From positions 62,001-126,000 of the forward strand of contig DRHW01000034.1 of assembly GCA_011053005.1 (NCBI GenBank): a stretch of DNA of 64,000 nt. Direction: 5' to 3'. A model generated the notes under the pieces. It saw only the letters and a list, made by a program, of their open reading frames with translations. It was not told where the DNA came from and did not search any database. Within the stretch, counting starts at the first letter, position 1, and every line of letters starts with the position of its first letter. The position numbers and the translations under genes are program-made. This DNA comes from Methylophaga sp. GTDB lineage: Bacteria > Pseudomonadota > Gammaproteobacteria > Nitrosococcales > Methylophagaceae. Positions 12,804 to 22,548 of this stretch are shown here, piece by piece.

Positions 12804-14099
12804 GTGTTTAATAAACAACTAAAAACAGAGTTATTGGATACGCGTCTTCAGTATGATGATATTGTCAGTACTATTGATTCAATCAAAAAATCAGTTGCAA
12901 CAATTCAGTTTAATTCCGATGGGATTATTGAAGAGGTAAATGACATTTTTTTATCGACGATGGGGTATGAAAGATCTGATCTTATAGGTAAACACCATCA
13001 AATATTTTGTGATGAAGATTATATAAAATCAGCTGAATATAAAGGATTTTGGGAAGATATAAATAAAGGAAAAACCAAAGCAGGCACCTTTAAAAGGCTA
13101 AGTAAAAACAAAGATATTCTTTGGTTAGAAGCGACTTATTTTCCGATTACCAATAAGCAAAATAAAGTGACATCAATTTTTAAAATAGCCTCTGACGTTA
13201 CACGTTCCGTGAACAAAGAGCGCGATCTTGATGCTGCTTTTAATGCATTAAATCGTTCGATGGCAATTATTGAATTTTCTGCAGATGGCGAGATTTTAAA
13301 GGCAAATGAAAACTTTTTAGCAGTGGTAGGATATTCTTTAGAAGAGATTGTTGGCAAACCGCATCGTATACTTTGTTTTGATCGATTTTATGATGAAAAT
13401 CCTAATTTCTGGTCAGACATTGCTTCGGGTCATTTTTTTACGGGTCAATATGAGCGGAAAAATGCAGATGGTAAGGCTATTTGGTTAGAAGCGTCATATA
13501 ACCCTGTTTTTGATGATAAAGGTAAGGTTATAAAGGTCATTAAATTTGCCAGTGATATTACGCTGAAAATTGAATTAAACAATAAAATTATGAAAGCAGC
13601 AGAAATGTCGTTTTCTACGGCTGAGGAAACCTCACAAATCGCTAGAAATGGTAGTGAATTGCTCGCAACCTCAGTGCAAATGTCAAATACGATATTACAA
13701 CATGTTGCAGAGACCTCGGCTAATATCGAGCAATTAAATAGCGAATCACAGAGCATTGAAAAAATTGTTTCAACAATTAATGATATTGCTGAACAAACGA
13801 ACCTTTTAGCCCTGAATGCTGCGATTGAAGCAGCACGGGCAGGTGATCAGGGTCGAGGTTTTGCCGTTGTTGCTGATGAAGTGAGAACGCTTGCATTAAG
13901 AACCAGCACTTCTACTGAAGAAATTAAAGCAGTGGTAAAGAAAAATCGGAAGTTGACTCAAGATGTCACACAAAAAATGGATAGCGTAAAAGAACGGGCG
14001 ATGGTCAGTAATGAGCAGCTTACTGCGGTCACTGCGGTGATGAATGAAATATTACAGGGTGCTGAAGATGTGTCTCGAACCGTTTCATCACTGCTATGA
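12804..14099 (+). CDS. PAS-PAS-MCP cytosolic chemoreceptor, BdlA-like architecture
   Basis: Two PAS domains ([51 protein letters not shown]) then MCP hairpin core [36 protein letters not shown]; no predicted TM segment. Confidence 0.9.
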   Translation: MFNKQLKTELLDTRLQYDDIVSTIDSIKKSVATIQFNSDGIIEEVNDIFLSTMGYERSDLIGKHHQIFCDEDYIKSAEYKGFWEDINKGKTKAGTFKRLSKNKDILWLEATYFPITNKQNKVTSIFKIASDVTRSVNKERDLDAAFNALNRSMAIIEFSADGEILKANENFLAVVGYSLEEIVGKPHRILCFDRFYDENPNFWSDIASGHFFTGQYERKNADGKAIWLEASYNPVFDDKGKVIKVIKFASDITLKIELNNKIMKAAEMSFSTAEETSQIARNGSELLATSVQMSNTILQHVAETSANIEQLNSESQSIEKIVSTINDIAEQTNLLALNAAIEAARAGDQGRGFAVVADEVRTLALRTSTSTEEIKAVVKKNRKLTQDVTQKMDSVKERAMVSNEQLTAVTAVMNEILQGAEDVSRTVSSLL

Positions 14100-14315
14100 C
14101 GTGATGAATGCTTATAAATTAATGTTCACCTTATGTTTACGTGCAGATCGAATAGATGTAATTAATTTGAATTTACTTACCTAAATTTAAGTTCCTATTG
14201 ATGACTGCATATTTATATTCTAATGTGAAGCGTAAATAACCAAAGTGGAATTGGGATTTTTACTGGACTGAGTTATATTGCTTGTGTAGTCATTTAATAG
14301 GACTAAAATTTAATC

Positions 14316-16490
14316 ATGAAACAAAATACTTATCCTCTACCGGCCAATGAGGAACAACGCTTACTCACGTTGAATGAGTACAATCTTCTAGATACGCCAC
14401 CAGCGGAAGAATTTAACCGATTGGTTGAGTTAGCCGCTCGTATATTCAAGGTTCCTATTGTTCTGATTTCATTGGTGGCAAAAGATCGTCAGTTTTTCAA
14501 GGCAAAAGTTGGGTTAGAAGTCTGCGAAACGAGTCGTGAAGTTTCGTTTTGCGCACATGCACTTGTTCAGGACGAAGTACTTTATATACCTGACGCGTTA
14601 AATGATTCTCGCTTTAGTTCTAATGCGTTAGTACTCGGACCTCCCTTTATACGCTTCTATGCAGGGCAACAACTCGTTGCACCGAATGGAGATAAGCTTG
14701 GGACACTTTGCCTGATTGACAGTCAGCCTCGGGCTACATTTAGTGATGTTGATAGTAAAAATTTAAAAGATTTAACCGCATTAATTATGGATCAGATGGA
14801 AATGCGCCGTCTTGAATCTAGCCAGGCGATGAGTCAGGCTAGATTTGAAAATATTGCCGCAACGTCTCCAGATGCAATCATTTGTACAGACATGGAAGGA
14901 AATATTACATTTTGGAATAACTCGGCACAGCGTCTTTTTGGCTACACCGAGTTAGAAGTTAAAAATAAGTCCTGCGAGATACTTGTCCCAAAGGCACTGC
15001 GACAAATCTTCCATGCAGACATCGAGGCATTGAAGCAAGGTGGCAAGTTGCGGTTTGCAAATCAAACTATAGAGCTCTCTGGATTGCATAAAGACGGTAC
15101 TGAGTTTCCTGCTGAGTTTTCCTTTTCTACGTGGGATGAGGGTAACTCAGTCTGCATAGGGGCGATTGTGCGAGATATAACAGAGCGGCGTCTTAACGAA
15201 AAAAGATTGTTACGGATGGCCTCTGTTGATGAGTTGTCAGGATTACCTAATAGAAATGCTTGGCGTCAATGTATTAACGAAACACTCTCTGATGGAAAAC
15301 TGGCCACAATACTTCTCATTGATCTTGATGGCTTTAAAGAAATTAATGACACACTTGGCCATTCCGCTGGCGATGCCGTTTTGAAGGAGGTTGCTGTTAG
15401 GCTTCAGTCGGTTTGTCATAATTCAATCATTTCAGCCCGGTTAGGTGGAGATGAATTTGTAACCCTTCTCATGGGGAATGATCCTGATAAAGCCATCGAC
15501 ATCGCACAGCATTTACTTACAACATTTTCTGCTCCTTTTATGTTTGCTGATCAATCGATTGAAATTGGTGCGAGCATTGGCATTTCAATGTCGCCCATGC
15601 ATGGCAGAAATGCTGAAGAGCTTTTGGGTGCTGCAGATTTGGCGCTCTATAAAGCTAAAGCAGCCGGTAAAGGTCGCCAAGAGTTATTTATACCTGCGAT
15701 TCGAGAACTACAAGTCGCTCAACGTGCCTTCGAATTGGAATTACGTTTGGCATTTGAAGAAACACAATATGAGCTTTTTTATCAACCTCAATTCGATACT
15801 AAAACACAACAGTTGACGGGGGCGGAAGCCTTGATTCGTTGGAATCATCCAACTCGCGGATTGCTATCTCCAGCATCATTTATCGATATTCTAGGCGAGA
15901 AGCCTTTTGCAGCAGATGTTGGGCAATGGATTCTGCAAACGGCATGTGAACAAGCGGTTAAATGGCGAGCCGATATCCCAAATTTTCAGATAGGGGTTAA
16001 CTTGTTTGAGGCTCAAATGCGATCATTACAGCTACCCTCGGAGATACAAAATATCCTTAATGAAACGGGGCTTCCGGCTAAGGCTCTGGAGCTTGAGATC
16101 GTTGAAAATATATTATTACACCATGACGAATTAACCTTAAAACTTTTACATAAATTACGCAATTTAGGCGTGGGTCTTGCTTTCGATGATTATGGCACTG
16201 GCTTTGCGTCATTAAGTTTATTAAAACGGTATCCTGTCAGTCGCTTAAAAATCGACAGGAGTTTTGTACGCGATCTTGCTACAGATAAAGAAGACGTCGC
16301 CGTTGTAAAAGCGATTATCTATCTTGCCAATAGTTTTAACTTAGAAGTGGTTGCCGAAGGTGTTGAAACACAAAGCCAGCTCGACTTTCTTTTGGCCAAT
16401 GAATGCTCTCAAGTTCAAGGTTATCTGTTTGGAAAACCTGTTTCTGCGTCTGAATTTTACAAAAAGTTTATTAGTAAACATCCTGACTAA
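14316..16490 (+). CDS. GAF-PAS-GGDEF-EAL sensor diguanylate cyclase/phosphodiesterase
   Basis: N-terminal GAF (EEFNRLVELAARIFKVPIVLISLVAKDRQFFKAKVGL), PAS, intact GGDEF (ARLGGDEFVTLL) and EAL (GAEALIRWNHP). Confidence 0.95.
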   Translation: MKQNTYPLPANEEQRLLTLNEYNLLDTPPAEEFNRLVELAARIFKVPIVLISLVAKDRQFFKAKVGLEVCETSREVSFCAHALVQDEVLYIPDALNDSRFSSNALVLGPPFIRFYAGQQLVAPNGDKLGTLCLIDSQPRATFSDVDSKNLKDLTALIMDQMEMRRLESSQAMSQARFENIAATSPDAIICTDMEGNITFWNNSAQRLFGYTELEVKNKSCEILVPKALRQIFHADIEALKQGGKLRFANQTIELSGLHKDGTEFPAEFSFSTWDEGNSVCIGAIVRDITERRLNEKRLLRMASVDELSGLPNRNAWRQCINETLSDGKLATILLIDLDGFKEINDTLGHSAGDAVLKEVAVRLQSVCHNSIISARLGGDEFVTLLMGNDPDKAIDIAQHLLTTFSAPFMFADQSIEIGASIGISMSPMHGRNAEELLGAADLALYKAKAAGKGRQELFIPAIRELQVAQRAFELELRLAFEETQYELFYQPQFDTKTQQLTGAEALIRWNHPTRGLLSPASFIDILGEKPFAADVGQWILQTACEQAVKWRADIPNFQIGVNLFEAQMRSLQLPSEIQNILNETGLPAKALELEIVENILLHHDELTLKLLHKLRNLGVGLAFDDYGTGFASLSLLKRYPVSRLKIDRSFVRDLATDKEDVAVVKAIIYLANSFNLEVVAEGVETQSQLDFLLANECSQVQGYLFGKPVSASEFYKKFISKHPD

Positions 16491-16783
16491 AGTTAAGTTA
16501 TATAGGATAGAGGGGGCCTAGGTGACAGTGTCAGCGGGTGAGGTATTCGAATGCATACTGCGTTTGTGTGATATTTTTCGGTTTTTTCACTCTCAAGATT
16601 ACGACCTAAAAACATGACTGATATGGGATTTATCGTGAGAAAATCTGGCAATACTGCACGCAAAAAAGATCGATGTGTTTTATGCAAGATGAGTCTGACA
16701 TGTTTTTAAACTCTGACGCGGTTCAGATTTAAGTTTGATGAATTATCGAGGATATTAATTATTAACGACCATAGATAATAATT

Positions 16784-16867
16784 GGTTAGAGTACAGGTCT
16801 AGGAAGCAACAGATTCAAAGCCCCAGCATTTTATTATGCTGGGGCTTTTTGTTGCTTTCGGGAATGT
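16784..16867 (+). repeat. Degenerate copy of the tRNA-Asn 3' end plus terminator (direct repeat of 12073-12159)
   Basis: ggttagagtacaggtctaggaagcaacagattcaaagccccagcattttattatgctggggctttttgttg versus ggttcgagtccaggtcgaggagccaacagatttaaagccccagcattttattatgctggggcttttttgttg. Confidence 0.9.
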
Positions 16868-16957
16868 TTTGGGATTATGCAAACTTGAGTATCAGCAGCC
16901 TTATTTTTTAAATAAGGTTGTTTGAGCTGAACTCAAAGATGAAGTGATGCCCGTAAA

Positions 16958-17647
16958 TTATTTACCATTGTATGTCGGAGAAAATTCACCCCATTTTGGT
17001 GCTGGTGGCGGTGTTATGTCACGTTCGCGTTGAACGGGCAGCGTTGTCTTAGACTGAGGTTCTTGTGCGGCGGCCTTCTCTTTAATATATAAATTCGAGT
17101 ATTGATTTTGTTTAGTTTTAGGTTGTGTATCTATTGACGTTGTTTTCCCATCGTTTTCTTCATCAGCCAGCGTTTCATTGGTCATTTCAGATATTTCTGG
17201 CTTACTTGCTTCAATATTGGGGTTCTGTTCCTCTTCTAATTTATTTAGCCGCTCTTTCATTTTTAGATTTTCTTCTTTTAGGGCGACGGCTTCTTCACGT
17301 AATTTAAGCAACTGTAACTGTTCAGCTGAATATTCTTTATTGTTTGGTTGGTTTTCTAGGGTGCTATCTGATTCAACTGCATCTGAATCAGTCGTTGGTG
17401 AAGTCTGTTCTGGAGCAGTGGTAGCATCATCTAACGTATCCTTAGTCTCTTGTGAAGCAGCTTGATCTTCTGGCATAAAGAAAAAATAGGCAGCGCCAGC
17501 GATGAGCAGTAGCAATACTATGCCGATCGCTATTTTAATCAGCGTTGGCTTGGAAAATCTTTTTGAAGTTGCGTTTGCGTTGTCTTCATCTAAAGAAGCG
17601 TCTTCTGAAGCGTCATCTATCGTGTCATCTGCCATCAAAATATCCAT
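16958..17647 (-). CDS. Hypothetical membrane-anchored coiled-coil protein
   Basis: Single TM (LIKIAIGIVLLLLIAGAAYFFFM) followed by acidic linker and coiled coil (LQLLKLREEAVALKEENLKMKERLNKLEEEQ). Confidence 0.7.
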   Translation of the reverse strand: MDILMADDTIDDASEDASLDEDNANATSKRFSKPTLIKIAIGIVLLLLIAGAAYFFFMPEDQAASQETKDTLDDATTAPEQTSPTTDSDAVESDSTLENQPNNKEYSAEQLQLLKLREEAVALKEENLKMKERLNKLEEEQNPNIEASKPEISEMTNETLADEENDGKTTSIDTQPKTKQNQYSNLYIKEKAAAQEPQSKTTLPVQRERDITPPPAPKWGEFSPTYNGK

Positions 17648-17767
17648 TCAAATAATTAGTTAAATGAGACCTTAGCATCGCTTAAATACAGATTAAAGGT
17701 CGCTAAAGACGATTATTAAATCGGCGTGTCTATCAGTATTTTTAATCGAAGTTTCAACGAAAAATAT

Positions 17768-18235
17768 TTAAATATAAAGCGTAATATCAGCATCGCCAGC
17801 AAATTCTAAAAATGTTGCTGCGCCGCCACGGCTAATGCCCTCAATAAAATTTTCATTTTTAAAGTCAAAGAGATCGACGGTCATTTGGCAGGCAATAAGT
17901 TCGACGCCTGTTTCGATACAAATATCACGAAGTTCTTCTAAACTGGCGACGCCTTTTTTCTTGAGTTTACGTTTCATCATCCATGTCGCAAACCATTCTA
18001 AGCCGGGAATAATTTGTACGATACTGGGTATGGTCACGGGCATTGGCATCGCGGGGTTGCCAAGTGGTGATACTTTTAAATTGAGTTCTTTATTCAGCAA
18101 TTGTAGGCCGTAGAACGTGAAAAATATCTTTACCTCAAATCCAAGAGCGATAGCGGTTGAAGCAAGTAGAAATGGTGGATAGGCAGAATCTAATGTGCCT
18201 TTGCTAGCAATAATAGCGAGTTTTTTAGCCATCAC
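17768..18235 (-). CDS. DsrE/DsrF-like (DsrE2-type) sulfur-transfer family protein
   Basis: KLAIIASKGTLDSAYPPFLLASTAIALGFEVKIFFTFYGLQLLNK; conserved Cys region LIACQMTVDLFDF; overlaps the tusA-like gene by 4 nt. Confidence 0.85.
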   Translation of the reverse strand: MMAKKLAIIASKGTLDSAYPPFLLASTAIALGFEVKIFFTFYGLQLLNKELNLKVSPLGNPAMPMPVTIPSIVQIIPGLEWFATWMMKRKLKKKGVASLEELRDICIETGVELIACQMTVDLFDFKNENFIEGISRGGAATFLEFAGDADITLYI

Positions 18236-18471
18236 ACGGCACCTTTTTCAAGAATAAAATGTAATTTACCATCTTGTTCATTGGTTTCAATTAACGGATT
18301 TCCCGTCATTTTTGAAAACGCAGGAATATCCTTATTTGCGCCAGCATCTGTTACGATCAAATGCAATCGTTGACCGGCAGTCATTTCAGCTAAAGCTTTG
18401 CGTGCTTTGAGGACAGGAAGTGGACAGTTTAAGCCTGAAGTGTCGAGTTCTACATCAAAATGTGACATCAT
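18232..18471 (-). CDS. TusA/SirA-family sulfurtransferase
   Basis: LDTSGLNCPLPVLKARKALAEM (CPxP motif), 79 aa. Confidence 0.92.
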   Translation of the reverse strand: MMSHFDVELDTSGLNCPLPVLKARKALAEMTAGQRLHLIVTDAGANKDIPAFSKMTGNPLIETNEQDGKLHFILEKGAV

Positions 18472-18573
18472 TTTTCCCTAAGTGCTGTATCTATATAATA
18501 GTGTGATAATAAACTTAAATAGACGCCTTGTCTTGTAGGAACCCTTTCGGAACAGTGATGTCTACGGATCATT

Positions 18574-20031
18574 ATGAAAAAAATTAATGCATTAATATTA
18601 TTGGGTTGTATTGCTTGGCCGTTGTCATCGGTGCAGGCGCTTGATATTGCTTTGCCGGAAATGGGCGATAGTGCAGGCGCATTGATTTCACCACAGCAAG
18701 AGCATGAGATTGGTCAATCGTTCTTCTGGCGGTTACAACAGTCGGTCGAGTTAATTGACGATCCTGAAGTGAATAGCTATTTGCAAGCATTAGGTTACCG
18801 TTTGGTGTCAAATAGTGATGCGCCTTATTTGAACTTTACGTTTTTCATGGTGCCAGATCCTACCGTTAATGCCTTTGCAGCTCCCGGTGGTTTTATCGGT
18901 ATCAATAGTGGTTTGATTTTAACTAGTCAGCGAGAAGATGAAGTGGCTTCGGTCATGGCGCATGAAATTGCTCATATCACTCAACGACATTTATTACGTA
19001 GCTTTGAACAGTCTAAACAAATGAGTGTGCCGATGACGGTGGCGATGATTGCCGCGGCATTATTGGGCGCAACAACTAATTCACAAATGGGAATGGGAGC
19101 TATTATGGCCGTGCAAGCTGGCGGCATTCAAGCACAAATAAACTTTACCCGTGCTAACGAAAGTGAAGCGGATAACTTAGGCATGTTAACGCTGGTTCGA
19201 GCAGGTTTTGATCCACAAGCTATGCCTACATTTTTTGAACGCTTGCAACAAACAAGTCGGTTTTATACCAGTAGCTCTGTACCTGAATTCTTGCGTACTC
19301 ATCCTGTGACCACTTCCCGTATCGCTGATGCACGAGGACGAGCGGCGAGCTATCCATCAAAACCACAACAGAGTGATAATTTACAGTTCTATTTGATTCG
19401 TGAAAAACTACGAGTGATGGCATCGAAAGATTTGAATCAATTGACTCAGTTTTATGTCGATGAAATGCAATCAGGAAGTAGTTTGAATGAGACGGCAACG
19501 CAATATGGTTATAGTTTGGCTTTAGCGGCTAAAGGTGATTACACACTGTCTCGCACGGTTTTACAAAAACTTATCGATCAAGACAAAGACAGATTAAGTT
19601 ATCAGCTCGCACTTGCTGATTTAGAAGTCGCTGTCGGTAGAATTCCGGCAGCATTAACGATTTATGAAGATAATCAAAAATTATATCCGGATGATCAGGC
19701 GCTGACGTTGAAGCAGGTCGATGTGTTATTGAAGGCTAATCAGCCAGCAAAAGCGGTGGCCTTGTTACAAACCCAATTTGAAATTGGCTCACCATCTCGT
19801 CCGCTTTATAAATTAATGTCGCAAGCAAAAGCGGCAATGGGTGAGAAAAGTCAGTCTCACAGTTGGTTAGCAGAGTATTATTATAATTCGGGTCGTTTAG
19901 AACAAGCCGCGGATCAACTACGTGTAGCGGCGGGTTTTGCAAAACACGATGAATATCAGCTTTCTAAAATAACTGCTCGGTTACGTGAGGTTGAAATGGC
20001 ATTAAAGCAGATGGATGATGAGTTGTCATGA
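18574..20031 (+). CDS. M48-family metalloprotease with TPR repeats (BepA-like)
   Basis: Signal peptide, HEIAH zinc motif (VMAHEIAHITQRH), ESEADNLG, C-terminal TPRs. Confidence 0.92.
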   Translation: MKKINALILLGCIAWPLSSVQALDIALPEMGDSAGALISPQQEHEIGQSFFWRLQQSVELIDDPEVNSYLQALGYRLVSNSDAPYLNFTFFMVPDPTVNAFAAPGGFIGINSGLILTSQREDEVASVMAHEIAHITQRHLLRSFEQSKQMSVPMTVAMIAAALLGATTNSQMGMGAIMAVQAGGIQAQINFTRANESEADNLGMLTLVRAGFDPQAMPTFFERLQQTSRFYTSSSVPEFLRTHPVTTSRIADARGRAASYPSKPQQSDNLQFYLIREKLRVMASKDLNQLTQFYVDEMQSGSSLNETATQYGYSLALAAKGDYTLSRTVLQKLIDQDKDRLSYQLALADLEVAVGRIPAALTIYEDNQKLYPDDQALTLKQVDVLLKANQPAKAVALLQTQFEIGSPSRPLYKLMSQAKAAMGEKSQSHSWLAEYYYNSGRLEQAADQLRVAAGFAKHDEYQLSKITARLREVEMALKQMDDELS

Positions 20032-20516
20032 CAGATAAACGCTTTGAACAACGAAGGACTGTTTTAAAAGGTGTGATCTCGGCATCGACGCTGGCTTTGG
20101 TCGCGACAAGTGGTTTGTTATTACCACAACGAGTGCTGGCTCACTGGCCAACGGATGCATTTAATTCAAAAACGGTTGAAGATGCATTACTCGCCTTACT
20201 TGGCCAAGCTGAAATTGCCGATGATGAGATGGTGAAATTTAAAGTAGGTAGTCCACCTAGTTATGCGGTTAACGGGGCATCGGTGCCGATTGAGGTTCAA
20301 AGTAGCTTAAAAGATATTCAACGTATTGCAATTTTAGTTGAGAAAAATCCTAATCCGCTCGCAATGAGTTTGGAGTTGTCGCCTTCTGTAAAACTACCTT
20401 TTAAAAGCATGATTAAAATCGCTGAAGACTCCTTGGTTATTGCCGTCATTAACGCGGGCGGTAAGTTATATAAAACGTCTCGGATGGTGGAAGTCGATAT
20501 TGGAGGATGTGCTTAA
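20028..20516 (+). CDS. soxY: Thiosulfate oxidation carrier protein SoxY
   Basis: Tat-like RRTVLKG leader; VDIGGCA C-terminal swinging-arm cysteine; adjacent soxZ. Confidence 0.9.
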   Translation: MTDKRFEQRRTVLKGVISASTLALVATSGLLLPQRVLAHWPTDAFNSKTVEDALLALLGQAEIADDEMVKFKVGSPPSYAVNGASVPIEVQSSLKDIQRIAILVEKNPNPLAMSLELSPSVKLPFKSMIKIAEDSLVIAVINAGGKLYKTSRMVEVDIGGCA

Positions 20517-20833
20517 TGGCATTAAAGGCAAAAGATCGAATTCGAGCGAAATTAAAAGAGGATGAAACAACCGTACGCTTATTGTTAGCTCATCCTATGC
20601 ACACCGGACGAGGTAAGAATGAAGTGGGCGAGTTAATTCCTGCTGAGTTTATTCAAGATATTCGTTGCTGGCGTAATGAAGATGAAGTACTGACGATAAA
20701 ATGTGGTACAGCAACGGCTAAAAATCCCTATTTTTCTTTTCAATTAGCTGGCGGTAAGCTGGGCGATAAAATTACAATTCGCTGGGTTGATAATATCGGT
20801 GCCAAAGGCTCAGCGGAAACTATTGTTGGATGA
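20516..20833 (+). CDS. soxZ: Thiosulfate oxidation carrier complex protein SoxZ
   Basis: LAHPMHTGRGKNEVGELIPAEFIQDI; ATG at 20516 overlaps the soxY stop. Confidence 0.92.
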   Translation: MALKAKDRIRAKLKEDETTVRLLLAHPMHTGRGKNEVGELIPAEFIQDIRCWRNEDEVLTIKCGTATAKNPYFSFQLAGGKLGDKITIRWVDNIGAKGSAETIVG

Positions 20834-22548
20834 GTCTTAAGGTAAAAGTTCATCTATTTTTTGCTGTATTGCTGCTCAGTTCAGTATTAGCAAGCACAGG
20901 CGTATTAGTTAGTAATGCTCGTCAGTCAGTAAAGCTTGAAATGGAAGACACGATGGCGGCAGCGGCTCGCCTAATCACGGTTTCATTGTCTGGCATATCA
21001 CTCAATAGAGAGCAAGGTGTATACGAGCATCTGCAAGATTTAGTCAAAGCATTGGGCGAAATTCGTAGCTTACATATCCTGTTATTTGATTCTAAAGGTT
21101 TGTTATTTGAGGGTGAGCCGCAAGAGGACATGGGTGCAAAACCACCTGAATGGTTTGTTAAGATATTGTTTCCAAAAGTAATCCCCTTAACCAAACAGTT
21201 TGGTACGGGTCATATGGTTATCTACGCTGCACCTTTGCAAGAAATTGGTGACCGCTGGCGAGATTTACGCGGCATTTTAGAGTTAGGTATTGGGATCTTT
21301 ATTTTTGTAGGTTTGTTTTTGTATTGGGGCGTTGGATGGTTACTCAGGCCTCTTGATCGTTTACTCGCTGCTCTGTCTGGTTTCGAGCGTGGTGATTTAC
21401 ATCTACGCTTGCCAAGTTTCTCTTTGGCAGAAATGAATCAAATCAGTCAAACCTTTAATCGAATGGGGCAAACACTCGAACTGAGTATTGAGGAAAACCG
21501 CCGTTTAGCTACATTGGTTAAACAAACGGGTGATGCTATTTTATCATTAGATCATGCTGGTAATATTACATTTTGCAATCCGGCTGCTGAGCGATTATTT
21601 CATCATCAAACGACGTTATTAGTCGGTGAAGCGTTAGCTAATTTAGGTTTCACTGAGCACCGTAGTCGTATTGCCGAGATTTTAGAAAACTGTGAAACAG
21701 TCGAAAATCTAGAAACAAGCTTGCCATTGCCGGATGGTCGTATTGGATCTATTTTATTTTCCACCGTCCCGCTATTAGATACGGATGAGACAGTGCGTGG
21801 CGTTATCTGCACGTTAAGAAATATTACTGAACACAAACAAGCCGAAGCGGCTGAAAGTCAGCTGCGTGAAACACGTTTATTGACACATCATATGGCGGAA
21901 GCGCAAGAAGAAGAACGCCGACATTTAGCACGAGAATTACATGATGAATTGGGGCAATGTCTGACGGCAATTAAAACAGATGCAGTATTAATTCGGAATC
22001 GTAGCGAAACCACAGAACCTAAAGTATATAGAAGCGCTCAAGCCATTATTGACGTGGCGAGCCATATTTATGATGTTGTTCATAATATGATCACACGACT
22101 GCGTCCTAGTCCATTAGACGATTTAGGTTTAATAGCGACCTTACAAGAATGTATTTCTGCTTGGCGAAAGCGACAGCCGAATATTAGTTTCAGCCTGAAT
22201 GTTTCCGGACAATTAGATCATTTGAATGAAATGATGAATATGACTGTATTCAGGGTTGTGCAAGAAGCTATTACTAATGCTGTTCGCCATGCTGATGCAA
22301 GTGAAATGATTATTGCTGTGAATAATCAATTTGATGATAAACTACAACAAAATCAGTTAATTATTGATATCTCTGATAATGGTAAAGGAATGGAGATTCA
22401 AGACTTTCATTCTGATGTTGATTTTGGTTTGCTAGGCATGCGAGAACGCGCGCATAGTTTAGGCGGAACATTCAAATTGGTCAGCAGCTTGGGAGCGGGG
22501 TTAAAAATCCATGTCGCTATTCCACTAGGAGCGGATAAAATCGTATGA
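20830..22548 (+). CDS. Membrane sensor histidine kinase (HAMP-PAS-HisKA_3-HATPase, NarX/DegS type)
   Basis: Two TMs, HAMP, PAS, EEERRHLARELHDELGQCLTAIK, HATPase DNGKGM/GLLGMRERA; ATGA overlap with soxZ. Confidence 0.93.
   Translation: MSLKVKVHLFFAVLLLSSVLASTGVLVSNARQSVKLEMEDTMAAAARLITVSLSGISLNREQGVYEHLQDLVKALGEIRSLHILLFDSKGLLFEGEPQEDMGAKPPEWFVKILFPKVIPLTKQFGTGHMVIYAAPLQEIGDRWRDLRGILELGIGIFIFVGLFLYWGVGWLLRPLDRLLAALSGFERGDLHLRLPSFSLAEMNQISQTFNRMGQTLELSIEENRRLATLVKQTGDAILSLDHAGNITFCNPAAERLFHHQTTLLVGEALANLGFTEHRSRIAEILENCETVENLETSLPLPDGRIGSILFSTVPLLDTDETVRGVICTLRNITEHKQAEAAESQLRETRLLTHHMAEAQEEERRHLARELHDELGQCLTAIKTDAVLIRNRSETTEPKVYRSAQAIIDVASHIYDVVHNMITRLRPSPLDDLGLIATLQECISAWRKRQPNISFSLNVSGQLDHLNEMMNMTVFRVVQEAITNAVRHADASEMIIAVNNQFDDKLQQNQLIIDISDNGKGMEIQDFHSDVDFGLLGMRERAHSLGGTFKLVSSLGAGLKIHVAIPLGADKIV

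Noticed and set aside
17125-17465. Plus-strand ORFs (60 and 95 aa) opposite the coiled-coil protein
   Set aside because: Low-complexity antisense of a Lys/Glu-rich coiled coil, giving spurious Leu/Ser-rich frames
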